Shown in pieces: positions 1-8,836 of a DNA stretch of 64,000 bases; positions within the stretch are counted from its first letter, which is position 1, and every line of letters starts with the position of its first letter. Source of the DNA: Luminiphilus syltensis NOR5-1B. GTDB lineage: Bacteria; Pseudomonadota; Gammaproteobacteria; Pseudomonadales; Halieaceae. The stretch lies in NCBI RefSeq assembly GCF_000158175.1, contig NZ_DS999411.1, positions 1,712,964 through 1,776,963 of the forward strand, given 5' to 3'. A program made the translations under genes and the position numbers. The notes beneath the pieces are model-generated. The model was given only the letters and a program-made list of their open reading frames with translations. It was not told the origin of the DNA and did not search any database.

Positions 1-1388
1 CGGAGGATCAGAATGTCTTGATTTCAGTGGGATCAGGGCCACCGAACAGTACGATTGACGAAACCATGCAAAACTTGCCCAAGCTCGAGGCGCAGCTGGA
101 GCAGCTACCCGAGTATGACAGCAGTTTCGTTTTCGCCGGCTTTCAAAGCCCGAATACATTGGTGTCGTTTGTAATGCTGAGTAATTCAGAGGAACGCGAG
201 CGGGGTATCCAGGAAGTCCTACAGGCGGTGATGATGGGAACCAGCCAGATCCCGGGTATGCGCTTCAGTGCATTTCCATTTTCGTCTTTCCCCGGGGCAG
301 CACCGGATCTCCCGATTAAATTTGTACTCTCCAGCACCGGCTCCCATGAACTGGTGAATCAGATCGCCGAACAGATGGTGGGCGGCGTCATGACCAGCGG
401 TGCCTTTGTCTATGCAGACAGTTCACTCAAATATGAAATGCCCCGCGTTCGTCTGGAGATTGACCGTGATAAGGCCTCCCAACTCGGCATCTCGATGGCG
501 GCCATTACAGAAGTACTGGCGGCGTTTTTGAGCGAGAGCGATTCGGGTACCTTCACGATCAACAATGACAGCTACGACATCATCCTTCAGGTCGGATCAA
601 AGCAGCGAGATGCCGTCAGGGATATGCTGGATTATCACGTCAGCACGGCGTCCAACATGACAGTGCCCTTGTCGACTGTGGTGAATTTACGCGAAGAGGT
701 GGTTCCCAATGCATTGACCCAATACCAACAACTCAACTCTACAACCATCAGCGCCTTGATGGCCCCAGGCGTTACGATTGGCGACGGCATCGCCATCTTC
801 GAAGACCTTGCAGCGAAGACACTGCCTTCGGGCTTTGACTACGCGTTTTTGGGTAAGTCCAAGCAGTTCATCGAGGAAGGCAACAAAATGATGTTCACGT
901 TTATGTTTTCCTTTCTCATCATCTATCTTGTGCTTGCCGCGCAATTCGAAAGCTTTACCGATCCCATGATTGTTCTGATCAGTGTTCCCCTGTCGATTTG
1001 TGGCGGTTTGGTACCGCTAGCGATGGGCTACGGAACTATCAATATTTATACCCAGGTGGGACTGCTGACGCTCATCGGGTTGATCAGTAAGCACGGCATT
1101 CTTATCGTCGATTTCGCGAACAAGCTGCGTGAAAGCAAGCAGCTGTCTATCCCCGATGCGGTCGAGGAGGCCGCCGCGGTTCGCCTGCGCCCGATTCTCA
1201 TGACGACCGCGGCGATGGTGTTTGGCGTACTTCCCTTGTTGCTCGCGACGGGGTCTGGATCGGAGGCACGCTTCAGTATTGGCGTTGTGATCTTCTTTGG
1301 TATGTCTGTGGGTACGTTATTCACGCTCTTCGTTGTGCCGACGGTTTATACGCTGCTCGCACGGAGAAATCGTTCGGGTAGCGTGTAG
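1..1388 (+). CDS. RND-family efflux transporter permease, C-terminal part (5' end outside window)
   Basis: The reading frame is open from the first bases of the window, so this is the 3' part of a much longer gene (RND permeases are about 1,000-1,050 aa). The visible part holds a periplasmic porter/docking region and then a hydrophobic block from about residue 290 with several membrane helices. The segment with the short string LVLAAQFESF and the following helices is typical of the HAE1/AcrB-MexB class. Such proteins are inner-membrane proton-driven pumps working with a periplasmic adaptor and an outer-membrane channel. The adaptor is not visible and would lie upstream. The substrate cannot be read from the sequence. 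It ends with a short basic tail and no gene follows on the same strand for over 1.8 kb. Confidence 0.9.
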   Translation, partial: EDQNVLISVGSGPPNSTIDETMQNLPKLEAQLEQLPEYDSSFVFAGFQSPNTLVSFVMLSNSEERERGIQEVLQAVMMGTSQIPGMRFSAFPFSSFPGAAPDLPIKFVLSSTGSHELVNQIAEQMVGGVMTSGAFVYADSSLKYEMPRVRLEIDRDKASQLGISMAAITEVLAAFLSESDSGTFTINNDSYDIILQVGSKQRDAVRDMLDYHVSTASNMTVPLSTVVNLREEVVPNALTQYQQLNSTTISALMAPGVTIGDGIAIFEDLAAKTLPSGFDYAFLGKSKQFIEEGNKMMFTFMFSFLIIYLVLAAQFESFTDPMIVLISVPLSICGGLVPLAMGYGTINIYTQVGLLTLIGLISKHGILIVDFANKLRESKQLSIPDAVEEAAAVRLRPILMTTAAMVFGVLPLLLATGSGSEARFSIGVVIFFGMSVGTLFTLFVVPTVYTLLARRNRSGSV

Positions 1389-1606
1389 CCCTGCCCTTGA
1401 CCGCGTTGCCCCCTTGGTCTTTGCGCCAACGCTTTTTGGGCTCTGGGAATCCAGATCGGTACTATCCAGGCTTTAGACCAAAGTGCGCCGGTCTAAGGTG
1501 CACGGTTAAGTGCTGCCCGGCGCACAGAAGGCCGCATGGTTCCGATGTGGGTGACCGTTCCTTCTAGAGACGCGCTTTGTATCACGCGCGACTCAAAGGA
1601 TTGGGA

Positions 1607-2584
1607 TCAACGCCGCGGCTCGGGCTGGATCGTCTTGAGTTTGATAGCATGGGCCCATCGCTCTGGCATCAGCCACAAGGCTCTGAAAAACGTCTTAGCG
1701 AATTTCCCGGAGAGGTAGCGGTGTCGCGGCGAGCGGGCGATGAGCGCATGCTCCAGATCTTTGACGGTCACTGCCGGGTCATCGGCAATACGCTCGAGAT
1801 TGGGTGTGTTGACCGCAATATACTCGTTCAGCCAGTCGGCGGGATAGGCCTGCTGCCAACTGCCATTGGGGTCCTCGCGTTGTTGCGCCTCCCAGGTCGG
1901 TCGGTGTGACTCAAAAAACTGCATAACCAGTGGCGTTTTCATGGTCGATGGATTCACCACGCTTACCGAGACATCCCAAAACGATAATTCCATACGCAAT
2001 GCATCCGCATAGCCCTCCAGCGCGAATTTTGCCGCGTCATAGGGTGCGTTGCCGGGCAGACTGACAATACCGTCAACGCTTGAAATCATAACGATACGGC
2101 CTTTTGCTTTCTTGATGGCGGGGATGATTGCCTTGTTGAGCGCAACAATTGCCATGAAATTCACATCGAGGGTGCGCTGATAGTTGGCAAGCGGCTGGTA
2201 CTCCACAAAACCCGGTAGCGCGATGCCCGCACTGTGGACGATCCCCCACAGTTCTTCGCCGGCATGCTGATGAATGAAATCTATCGCCCATTGCTGGCCG
2301 GCAGGATTGCCCAGATCACAGGCGAGGGCCGCTTTTGCACCTGAATCCAGCGCGGCGGCTGCGCCTTCTTCGGTGTAGGTCAGCGCAACCACGTTAGCGC
2401 CTCGCCCAATGAGTCGCTGCATGACGCCCTCCCCAAAACCCGAATCACACCCTGTGACGACAATGGTCTTGTCGGCGACATCCAACTCTGCCTTTTCGCG
2501 AAAGGCGCGCCACACGCGACTTGCGAGCGCCAGAACAATAATGATCCAAACAAATGCGCCGGTGAAAAGCAGGACTGATGTCAT
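1607..2584 (-). CDS. SDR-family oxidoreductase (retinol/17-beta-hydroxysteroid dehydrogenase-like)
   Basis: A short-chain dehydrogenase of 325 aa. An N-terminal hydrophobic helix (residues about 3-24) suggests membrane anchoring. The Rossmann cofactor motif TGCDSGFG follows at about residue 44, then HSAG in place of NNAG and the catalytic YxxxK as YDAAK, with the catalytic Ser in the preceding strand (MISS). The TGCDSGFG form and the N-terminal anchor resemble the animal retinol/hydroxysteroid dehydrogenase-like branch of SDRs. The substrate is unknown; lipid, steroid or retinoid-like alcohols are plausible by family only. It is a single gene facing the upstream RND gene and lies downstream of tRNA-Leu on the same strand with about 195 bases between them. 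Confidence 0.85.
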   Translation of the reverse strand: MTSVLLFTGAFVWIIIVLALASRVWRAFREKAELDVADKTIVVTGCDSGFGEGVMQRLIGRGANVVALTYTEEGAAAALDSGAKAALACDLGNPAGQQWAIDFIHQHAGEELWGIVHSAGIALPGFVEYQPLANYQRTLDVNFMAIVALNKAIIPAIKKAKGRIVMISSVDGIVSLPGNAPYDAAKFALEGYADALRMELSFWDVSVSVVNPSTMKTPLVMQFFESHRPTWEAQQREDPNGSWQQAYPADWLNEYIAVNTPNLERIADDPAVTVKDLEHALIARSPRHRYLSGKFAKTFFRALWLMPERWAHAIKLKTIQPEPRR

Positions 2585-2779
2585 AGTTTTCTCTCTATTA
2601 TTAAATTTTTGGCGTCGGAGTACTCGTGATCATTATCTCAGTACACGCGTGAAAGTCACGTGGTGGAGTAATGAAAGCGTCCGATATGGGCTGCTGGATC
2701 GGTAACTGAGCGTGGGTACTCACCGCCCTCGTAGCGGACGCCGCCGGTGCGGCTTAGGGCATTCTTGGGTATTGAAGAT

Positions 2780-2867
2780 TGGTGCCCAGGAGAGGACTTG
2801 AACCTCCACGCCCTTGCGAGCACTAGCACCTGAAGCTAGCGTGTCTACCAATTTCACCACCTGGGCA
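2780..2867 (-). tRNA. tRNA-Leu(CAG), CCA encoded
   Basis: On the minus strand the acceptor arms TGCCCAG and CTGGGCA pair fully. There is a D-arm, an anticodon stem with 7-nt loop TTCAGGT (anticodon CAG), a long type-II variable arm, a T-arm containing GTTCAAGTC, and an encoded CCA. The length of 88 nt with CCA is normal for tRNA-Leu. Confidence 0.96.
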
Positions 2868-2898
2868 GGGGGAGAACTCTGAAAAACAGAGGCTGCGA

Positions 2899-2927
2899 AG
2901 ACTAGCGGCGGGCAATGGGGTTGTCAA
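2899..2927 (-). promoter_or_regulatory. Sigma-70 promoter of tRNA-Leu
   Basis: On the minus strand a perfect TTGACA -35 box is followed after 17 bases by TAGTCT as -10 box. The predicted start lies about 20 bases before the mature tRNA end, with a GC-rich stretch typical of stable-RNA promoters. Confidence 0.65.
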
Positions 2928-3244
2928 CGGTTACACAATCCGATCAGGGGACTTCTGGTACACCCTGCAACACCCATTAACGGCTTCCCCCCCCCCCACG
3001 CCTTCAATGTCGCCGCTCGCTTTTAACCGTTGATCTGGAGTCGTCAAAAGTTACATGCAAACGCGCGGCTTTTCACATAAGCTGAAGGTATCGGCCTGCT
3101 TACGGCCGAGCCACCTCAAGGCGGCGCCCCTCCTCGCGAGTTATCCGCAGCGTTTTGTAGCCACGCCCTGCGGAGCCCGTGCTGAGGTCAAAGCCGCTTT
3201 AATCGCGCCTGTCGCGCGCCCTCTTAGTCACCCTGGAAGTTACT
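2928..3244. other. Non-coding region upstream of rnr with an 11-base C run
   Basis: No convincing gene. A homopolymer of eleven C lies at 2987-2997. An open frame from 3055 that runs into rnr in another frame has no coding character. The last bases hold the rnr Shine-Dalgarno (GGAAG, 5 bases before TTG). Confidence 0.6.
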
Positions 3245-5728
3245 TTGCCCAAAGATCACGACAAAAACACCGAAACCCTGAAGAACGAGACCCCGAAGAA
3301 AAAGTCCCGGGGTAAAAAGCAATCCGGGGTCGTTGACCCCCATGCTGAGCGCGAAGCTGCGCGTTACGACAACCCCATTCCGAGTCGGGAAGTGATTCTC
3401 GGTTTACTGGACGCGGCGGAGGGCCCTATGGGCTTTGAGCAGCTGACCGCGGCGCTGCAGCTTGAAGACGAGGACGCACGTATTGCGTTACAGCGTCGCC
3501 TCGGGGCGATGCAGCGCGATGGCCAGTTGATGGCAAATCGCCGTGGCAAGTTTGGTCTGGCCACTCGAATGAATCTGCAGACCTGTCGAGTGATAGGGCA
3601 TCGCGACGGCTATGGATTTGCCAAGCCCGAGGAGGGTGGCGATGACCTGTTTCTCAACAACCGTCAAATGCAGCGCGTATTTGATGGTGACAAGGTACTC
3701 GCTGCGATTATCGGTCAGGATCGACGGGGCAGACCGGAGGGCCAGATTGTCGAAGTGCTTGAACGCGCCCACGCTGAAATTGTGGGGCGGTATGTCGAAG
3801 AGGGTGGTATCGGCTATGTCGTGCCCCACCACAACCGAATCACCGCTCATTTACTGATTCCGCCCAAGCGTAAAAAGAAGGCCAAGCCCGGACAGGTCGT
3901 CACGGCGACCATCACCGACTATCCCACCGCGATTCTCGGGGCCAAGGGCGAAATTACCGAGATTCTCGGCGATCACCTCGACCCGGGTCTTGAAATCGAT
4001 ATCGCGATCCGCTCGCACGGCATCCCGTATGAATGGCCCGACGAGGTGCTCGCGGAAGCGGCATCGCTTCGGGATGAGCCAACGCCAAAAGATAAAGAGG
4101 GCCGGGTCGATTTGCGCCAGAAGGCCTTTGTTACCATCGATGGTGAAGACGCGAAAGATTTTGACGACGCCGTCTACTGTGAGCGCGAGGGTCAGGGATT
4201 CAGGCTGTGGGTGGCGATTGCCGATGTATCCCATTACGTGGCGGTGGGGTCGGCCATGGATGAGGAGGCGGCCGAGCGCGGCAACTCGGTTTACTTCCCG
4301 GAGCGGGTAGTCCCCATGTTCCCCGAGGTACTCTCCAACGGGCTTTGTTCGTTAAAACCGAAAGTCGATCGACTGGCCATGGTCTGCGAGATGTCGATTG
4401 GGGCGGATGGCCAGCTGCTGGATAGCGTCTTTTATGAGAGTGTTATCCATTCCCATGCCCGGTTGACCTACACCGAGGTGGGAACTGTGCTCGCCGAGGG
4501 CACTCACCCCGATGTGAAGCAGGCGTACATTCCTGACTTGATGCGATTGCATGATCTTTACAAGATCCTGCGGGCGGCGCGCGATCGCCGTGGTGCGATA
4601 GATTTTGAGACGACCGAGACCCGAATCGTCTTTAACGACGAGCGTAAGATAGAGGCGATCGTGCCGGTAACACGTAATGACGCTCACAAACTGATTGAAG
4701 AGTGCATGCTGATTGCTAATGTGGCGACCGCCCGGTTTCTGGATGACAGCGGTATTCCCGCGCTGTTTCGGGTGCACGAGGGGCCGAGTGCCCAGCGCCT
4801 CGAGAACCTGCGCGCTTTTCTCGGTGAGCTGGCGCTGGATCTTCCCGGTGGGGAAACCCCCACGCCAGAGGACTATCAAAAGGTGCTCGCTCTCACCGGT
4901 GATCGCGAGGATGGCCATATCATCCAGACCATGATGCTGCGGTCGCTCAGCCAGGCGGCTTATCAGCCCGACAACGGCGGTCACTTCGGTCTTCATTACG
5001 ATGCTTACGCCCACTTTACATCGCCGATTCGCCGCTATCCGGATTTGCTGGTTCACCGCCTGATACGCCACCTGATTCGCTCGGACATACCGTTGCAGCA
5101 GGTCAGGCGACTGCCCGGAGTGTCGGCCCTGAAAAAGTCCAGTATCTACCCCTACACGGCCGCCGATATGTCGGCACTGGGGGAGCAGTGTTCAGCCAGC
5201 GAGCGTCGAGCCGACGAAGCCACCCGTGAAGTTGAGGCCTGGCTGAAGTGCGAGTTTCTCCGGGATAAGGTGGGTGAGGTATTCAGTGGCGTTGTCGCAG
5301 CGGTGACCAACTTCGGCATTTTCGTTGAGCTGGCCGATTTGTATATCGAAGGCCTGGTGCATATCAGTGCATTGCCGGGAGATTATTACCAGTTCGACAC
5401 GGTCAAGCACCGGTTGATCGGTGAGCGAACCCGTCGTGTCTATCAGCTCGGAACACCGGTGGTGGTTCAGGTGGCGCGTGTTGATCTCGACGATCGAAAA
5501 ATCGATCTTGAATTCCCGGACAGCGACGGGGTGTCCTCTGAAGGCGAGAAGCCTGCCGCCAAGAAAGGCAAGCCCAAAGGGCGGAGCCGACGCGGCGCTG
5601 GCAAGCCGGGAAAGAAAGGGGAAGGCCAGAAAAAAGCGGAGGGACAGAAGAAGACTCAGCCTGCAGCTAAAAAAGCCACCAAAAAATCGCCCGCCAAGGG
5701 CAGGCGCGGTACCCGCAAGCGGTCCTGA
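3245..5728 (+). CDS. rnr: Ribonuclease R
   Basis: A 3'-5' hydrolytic exoribonuclease of the RNB family (827 aa) that degrades structured RNA. In order: a helical N-terminal region containing NPIPSRE, two cold-shock/OB domains, the RNB catalytic domain from about residue 290 with the metal-binding motif EDAKDFDDAV, an S1 domain at about 677-760, and a Lys/Gly/Ala-rich basic tail of about 65 residues. The start is a TTG preceded by GGAAG; no ATG suits the conserved N-terminus. The gene is followed after 6 bases by rlmB, the usual rnr-rlmB pairing. The long basic tail resembles that of E. coli RNase R, where it takes part in RNA and ribosome contacts. Confidence 0.97.
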   Translation: MPKDHDKNTETLKNETPKKKSRGKKQSGVVDPHAEREAARYDNPIPSREVILGLLDAAEGPMGFEQLTAALQLEDEDARIALQRRLGAMQRDGQLMANRRGKFGLATRMNLQTCRVIGHRDGYGFAKPEEGGDDLFLNNRQMQRVFDGDKVLAAIIGQDRRGRPEGQIVEVLERAHAEIVGRYVEEGGIGYVVPHHNRITAHLLIPPKRKKKAKPGQVVTATITDYPTAILGAKGEITEILGDHLDPGLEIDIAIRSHGIPYEWPDEVLAEAASLRDEPTPKDKEGRVDLRQKAFVTIDGEDAKDFDDAVYCEREGQGFRLWVAIADVSHYVAVGSAMDEEAAERGNSVYFPERVVPMFPEVLSNGLCSLKPKVDRLAMVCEMSIGADGQLLDSVFYESVIHSHARLTYTEVGTVLAEGTHPDVKQAYIPDLMRLHDLYKILRAARDRRGAIDFETTETRIVFNDERKIEAIVPVTRNDAHKLIEECMLIANVATARFLDDSGIPALFRVHEGPSAQRLENLRAFLGELALDLPGGETPTPEDYQKVLALTGDREDGHIIQTMMLRSLSQAAYQPDNGGHFGLHYDAYAHFTSPIRRYPDLLVHRLIRHLIRSDIPLQQVRRLPGVSALKKSSIYPYTAADMSALGEQCSASERRADEATREVEAWLKCEFLRDKVGEVFSGVVAAVTNFGIFVELADLYIEGLVHISALPGDYYQFDTVKHRLIGERTRRVYQLGTPVVVQVARVDLDDRKIDLEFPDSDGVSSEGEKPAAKKGKPKGRSRRGAGKPGKKGEGQKKAEGQKKTQPAAKKATKKSPAKGRRGTRKRS

Positions 5729-5734
5729 AGACCT

Positions 5735-6493
5735 ATGAGTGAGCGTATTTTTGGCCTGCACGCCGTTGAGAGCGCGCTAAAGCACCGCCCCGAGGCGCTA
5801 CTGCGGGTCATGCTGCAGAAGGGCCGCGACGACAAACGTATGCGGGAGCTCGAAACCCTGGCCCGAAATCAGGGGGTAACCATCGAGCGCCGCCCGCGAA
5901 CGGAACTCGACCGTTTGGTCGACGGGCGTCATCAGGGGGTGGTGGCTGAGATCGAGCAGGGTGCCGATGGCCCACCGTTGGATGAGGCGGGCCTAATGCA
6001 ACGAGTTGCGGAGACATCGACGCCACTGTTGTTGGTGCTGGACGGAGTGACCGACCCCCATAATCTTGGGGCTTGTTTGCGCAGTGCAGACGCCGCCGGT
6101 GTGACGGCAGTCATTGTGCCCAAAAACAACAGTGCCGATCTGACGCCCGCCGTCCGCAAAGTAGCCTGCGGGGCTGCCGAAGCGGTGCCTTTTGTGCGTG
6201 TGACCAATCTGGTGCGGACACTTGCGGCGCTTCAGGCTGAGGGGGTTTGGGTGGTCGGTACCACCGGTGATGCCGAGCAGTCGCTATACGCCCAGGACTT
6301 CGCGGGGCCAATCGCTCTGGTCATGGGCGCGGAAGGGCAGGGGATGCGCCGATTGACCCAGGAGCAGTGTGATTTTTTGGTGTATCTGCCCATGGCGGGC
6401 GAGGTTTCAAGTCTTAACGTCTCTGTGGCGACCGGTGTCTGCCTTTTTGAAGCGGTTCGTCAGCGCTCTGTCGGCACGTCGGCAGTAGATTAG
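5735..6493 (+). CDS. rlmB: 23S rRNA (guanosine-2251-2'-O)-methyltransferase RlmB
   Basis: A SpoU/TrmH-family 2'-O-ribose methyltransferase of 252 aa. The N-terminal substrate-binding part begins with IFGLHAVESAL, and the knotted SPOUT domain shows the conserved DPHNLGACLRSADAAG stretch, the GAEGQGMRRL motif and the SLNVSVATG motif at the C-terminus that forms the SAM-binding knot. Family knowledge: it methylates G2251 in the P-loop of 23S rRNA. It lies 6 bases behind rnr and probably is cotranscribed with it. The length is normal. Confidence 0.96.
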   Translation: MSERIFGLHAVESALKHRPEALLRVMLQKGRDDKRMRELETLARNQGVTIERRPRTELDRLVDGRHQGVVAEIEQGADGPPLDEAGLMQRVAETSTPLLLVLDGVTDPHNLGACLRSADAAGVTAVIVPKNNSADLTPAVRKVACGAAEAVPFVRVTNLVRTLAALQAEGVWVVGTTGDAEQSLYAQDFAGPIALVMGAEGQGMRRLTQEQCDFLVYLPMAGEVSSLNVSVATGVCLFEAVRQRSVGTSAVD

Positions 6494-6509
6494 GCGCAAC
6501 AAATGAGCA

Positions 6510-6538
6510 TTGCATTACGTCTGACCCCTAGGTAGACT
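6510..6538 (+). promoter_or_regulatory. Promoter of the rpsF operon
   Basis: TTGCAT, a 17-base spacer and TAGACT, followed by a GC-rich discriminator (CCGCGCC). This is the pattern expected of a growth-rate-regulated ribosomal protein promoter. The predicted start gives a leader of about 90 bases. Confidence 0.6.
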
Positions 6539-6585
6539 CCGCGCCTCAGAAAATCAGAAGAGCCGCCGAGCGGTTCATTCTCCTT

Positions 6586-6613
6586 GTCGCACCGCCACCC
6601 GTGGTCGGGCGAC
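6586..6613 (+). promoter_or_regulatory. Hairpin in the rpsF leader, candidate S6:S18 autoregulatory site
   Basis: GTCGC at the left and GCGAC at the right pair around an inner CCAC/GTGG stem, ending about 23 bases before the rpsF start. In many bacteria an S6:S18 complex binds a leader hairpin to repress its own operon; position fits, but I did not match the full consensus. Confidence 0.35.
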
Positions 6614-6636
6614 ACTAACCCACGAGGAGTACGTCA

Positions 6637-7080
6637 ATGCGACACTACGAAGTCGTGTTCATGGTCCATCCAGACCAATCCGAACAAGTTCCTGGCATGA
6701 TCGAGCGCTATACCAACGTCATCACCAAAGACGGTGGCACGGTGCACCGGCTCGAGGACTGGGGACGCCGTCAGCTTTCCTACCACATCAATAAAGTGCA
6801 CAAAGCGCACTACGTCTTAATGAACGTTGAAGCGTCCAATGAGGCCATGGAAGAGCTGACTACCACCTTCCGTTTCAATGACGCCGTCATTCGCAATCTG
6901 GTTATTCGTCGTGATGAGCCGGTGGCTGAAGAGTCACTGATCATGAAAGCGGAAAAAGAAGATCGTGAGCGCAAGAGCCGCTATCAGGAGCGTCAGGCCA
7001 CCGAAAAGCGCGAATCCCGCGACGATGCCCAGTCAGACGACAGTGGCGAAGAAACAGCCACAGAAGCCAGCGAGGAATAG
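6637..7080 (+). CDS. rpsF: 30S ribosomal protein S6
   Basis: A 147-aa protein that binds 16S rRNA together with S18 in the small-subunit platform. The N-terminal [14 protein letters not shown] and the middle [14 protein letters not shown] are family signatures. An unusually long, very acidic tail of about 35 residues ends in Glu-Glu. In E. coli, RimK adds glutamates to the S6 C-terminus, so the acidic end is a possible substrate here, though no rimK is in the window. Good Shine-Dalgarno (GAGGAG) 8 bases upstream. First gene of rpsF-rpsR-7320 gene-rplI. Confidence 0.97.
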   Translation: MRHYEVVFMVHPDQSEQVPGMIERYTNVITKDGGTVHRLEDWGRRQLSYHINKVHKAHYVLMNVEASNEAMEELTTTFRFNDAVIRNLVIRRDEPVAEESLIMKAEKEDRERKSRYQERQATEKRESRDDAQSDDSGEETATEASEE

Positions 7081-7082
7081 CC

Positions 7083-7310
7083 ATGTCACGCTTTTTTAGA
7101 CGACGTAAGTTCTGCCGATTCACCGCTGAGGGCGTCAAGGAGATCGATTACAAGGATCTTGAGACCCTCAAGCAGTACGTGACTGAAACCGGCAAGATTG
7201 TTCCCAGCCGAATCACCGGTACCAAAGCCAAGTACCAGCGTCAGCTGGCTACTGCAGTCAAGCGCGCACGCTATCTCGCGTTGTTGCCGTATTCGGATTC
7301 GCACAGCTGA
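7083..7310 (+). CDS. rpsR: 30S ribosomal protein S18
   Basis: A 75-aa protein with the S18 signatures [12 protein letters not shown] near the start and [14 protein letters not shown] in the second half, ending SDSH. It binds the platform of the 30S subunit next to S6. It begins 2 bases after the rpsF stop and is clearly in the same operon. The length is normal for gammaproteobacteria. Confidence 0.97.
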   Translation: MSRFFRRRKFCRFTAEGVKEIDYKDLETLKQYVTETGKIVPSRITGTKAKYQRQLATAVKRARYLALLPYSDSHS

Positions 7311-7319
7311 GTTAACCCG

Positions 7320-8195
7320 GTGCGTGGCCTCGCCGAATTTATTATGCGCGGCCGTTGGCAGGCGCTGGCCATCGCGGTACTCGGAGCGGGTAGCGTGTTG
7401 TTCGGCTGGATCAGCGCTGCTGCAGTGGCGCTGGTGACACTGCGAAAGGGCGTTCGACCCGGGATCTGGTTGATGTTTTGGGCACTGCTACCTGCGGCAG
7501 TGGCAACCTACGTCACGGGTGATGCGGGGAATGTGCTGCTGCTGACGGGTACGTTTGCGCTGGCACTGCTGCTTCGCATCAGTGTGAGTTTGGCACTGGC
7601 TGTATTGGCCAGTGTGGTCGTCGGTTTATTAACCGGTGGCAGTTTACTGCTGTTCAGCGCCGATTTTCTGGCGCAGATCGCAGCGGTGTTTGCTGAGTTA
7701 CTGCAGCAGGTCGAGGCCGGCCTGCAGCAGCCTGGAGCGGCGCCGGTCAACCTGCGTGCGCCAACGGTGGCGCAGCTGGTCGGAATTTTCGCGGCAGGTA
7801 ACGCGATGATGTCGGTGCTCAGTTTGTTGCTGGCCCGGTATTGGCAGTCGGCTCTTTACAACCCGGGAGGGTTTGGGACCGAGTTTCGGACGCTGCGGCT
7901 GCCAATGGCGGCGGCATTGGGTTTGGCCGCGATGGCTGTGGCGCTGTGGTCTCTGGGCCCAGACTACGCAGGGTGGGCGGTTCTTGCGGCGGTGCCGTTG
8001 ACGTTTTGGGGCTTTGCGCTGGTGCATGCCAATGCTCATGCCAAGGGTCGGGGTAAGGCCTGGCTGATTTTGTTTTACATGCTGTGGTTGCTTATTGACC
8101 CGGCGAAGATGGTGTTGTTGGCGGTCGTTGTTGCTGACACGTTTATAGATTTCAGAGCCCGATGGCAGATGCCACCGGGCGGGGGAAGCGCCTAG
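7320..8195 (+). CDS. DUF2232-type integral membrane protein between rpsR and rplI
   Basis: A 291-aa, very hydrophobic protein with about eight predicted membrane helices and short basic loops. A membrane protein of this kind sits between rpsR and rplI in many Pseudomonas-like gammaproteobacteria; its function is unknown. I take the GTG start 9 bases after rpsR; an ATG 24 bases further in is the alternative and keeps all the helices. Being inside a ribosomal protein operon suggests growth-linked expression, but no enzymatic motif is visible. Confidence 0.8.
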   Translation: MRGLAEFIMRGRWQALAIAVLGAGSVLFGWISAAAVALVTLRKGVRPGIWLMFWALLPAAVATYVTGDAGNVLLLTGTFALALLLRISVSLALAVLASVVVGLLTGGSLLLFSADFLAQIAAVFAELLQQVEAGLQQPGAAPVNLRAPTVAQLVGIFAAGNAMMSVLSLLLARYWQSALYNPGGFGTEFRTLRLPMAAALGLAAMAVALWSLGPDYAGWAVLAAVPLTFWGFALVHANAHAKGRGKAWLILFYMLWLLIDPAKMVLLAVVVADTFIDFRARWQMPPGGGSA

Positions 8196-8255
8196 GGGCA
8201 ATCCCTTTCAGTTTGTTGTTGATAATCGGGCGTGCCCGAAAAAGGAAAGAGAGCG

Positions 8256-8705
8256 ATGGAAGTCATTCTGCTGGAAAATGTAGGTAGCCTGGGTTCACTG
8301 GGTGATCAGGTGGATGTGAAGCCAGGTTATGGGCGTAATTTTTTGATCCCGCAGGGCAAAGCTGTCCCGGCGACCAAGGACAATGTGGCCAAGTTCGAGG
8401 CGCGACGCGCAGAGCTGGAAGCGGCGGCTGCGGAGGCCCTCGCTGAAGCGCAAAAGCGTGCCGATGTTATCGCCAAAATTGAGCGTATTGAGATTGCTGC
8501 GACTGCCGGTGAAGAAGGCAAGCTGTTTGGTTCGGTAGGAACCCGCGATATCGCCGAGGCGGTCACAGCGGCGGGCTGCGAAATCGACAAGTCCGAAGTC
8601 AAGTTGCCCGAAGGTGTGATCCGTGATCTGGGCGAGTATGAAATCATGATCCAGTTCCACGGCGACATTGCCGCCAACATCGCCGTCGCGGTAGTGCCCG
8701 AGTAA
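8256..8705 (+). CDS. rplI: 50S ribosomal protein L9
   Basis: A 149-aa protein starting [13 protein letters not shown], the standard L9 N-terminal globular domain with GYGRNFLIP, then the long connecting helix rich in Ala and Glu, and the C-terminal domain starting near KLFGSVG. It binds domain V of 23S rRNA at the base of the L1 stalk. The ATG used has a GGAAAG ribosome-binding site; the frame continues 8 codons upstream to another possible start, but that extension is not part of the family. Last ribosomal protein of the operon; dnaB follows after about 130 bases. Confidence 0.96.
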   Translation: MEVILLENVGSLGSLGDQVDVKPGYGRNFLIPQGKAVPATKDNVAKFEARRAELEAAAAEALAEAQKRADVIAKIERIEIAATAGEEGKLFGSVGTRDIAEAVTAAGCEIDKSEVKLPEGVIRDLGEYEIMIQFHGDIAANIAVAVVPE

Positions 8706-8836
8706 GACATACCTGTTGTCTGAACTCAGCGTCTGGCATAAGGGCCATGGCGCGCTTCTCGCCGCGGGGGCTTCAGTCCCGGCGCAAATACCGCTAGTCT
8801 GGGCATCTTCCAGGTAATCACGGATTACAGCCGGTT

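Noticed and set aside
3055-3315. 86-codon frame upstream of rnr
   Set aside because: It runs into rnr in another frame and lacks a ribosome-binding site.
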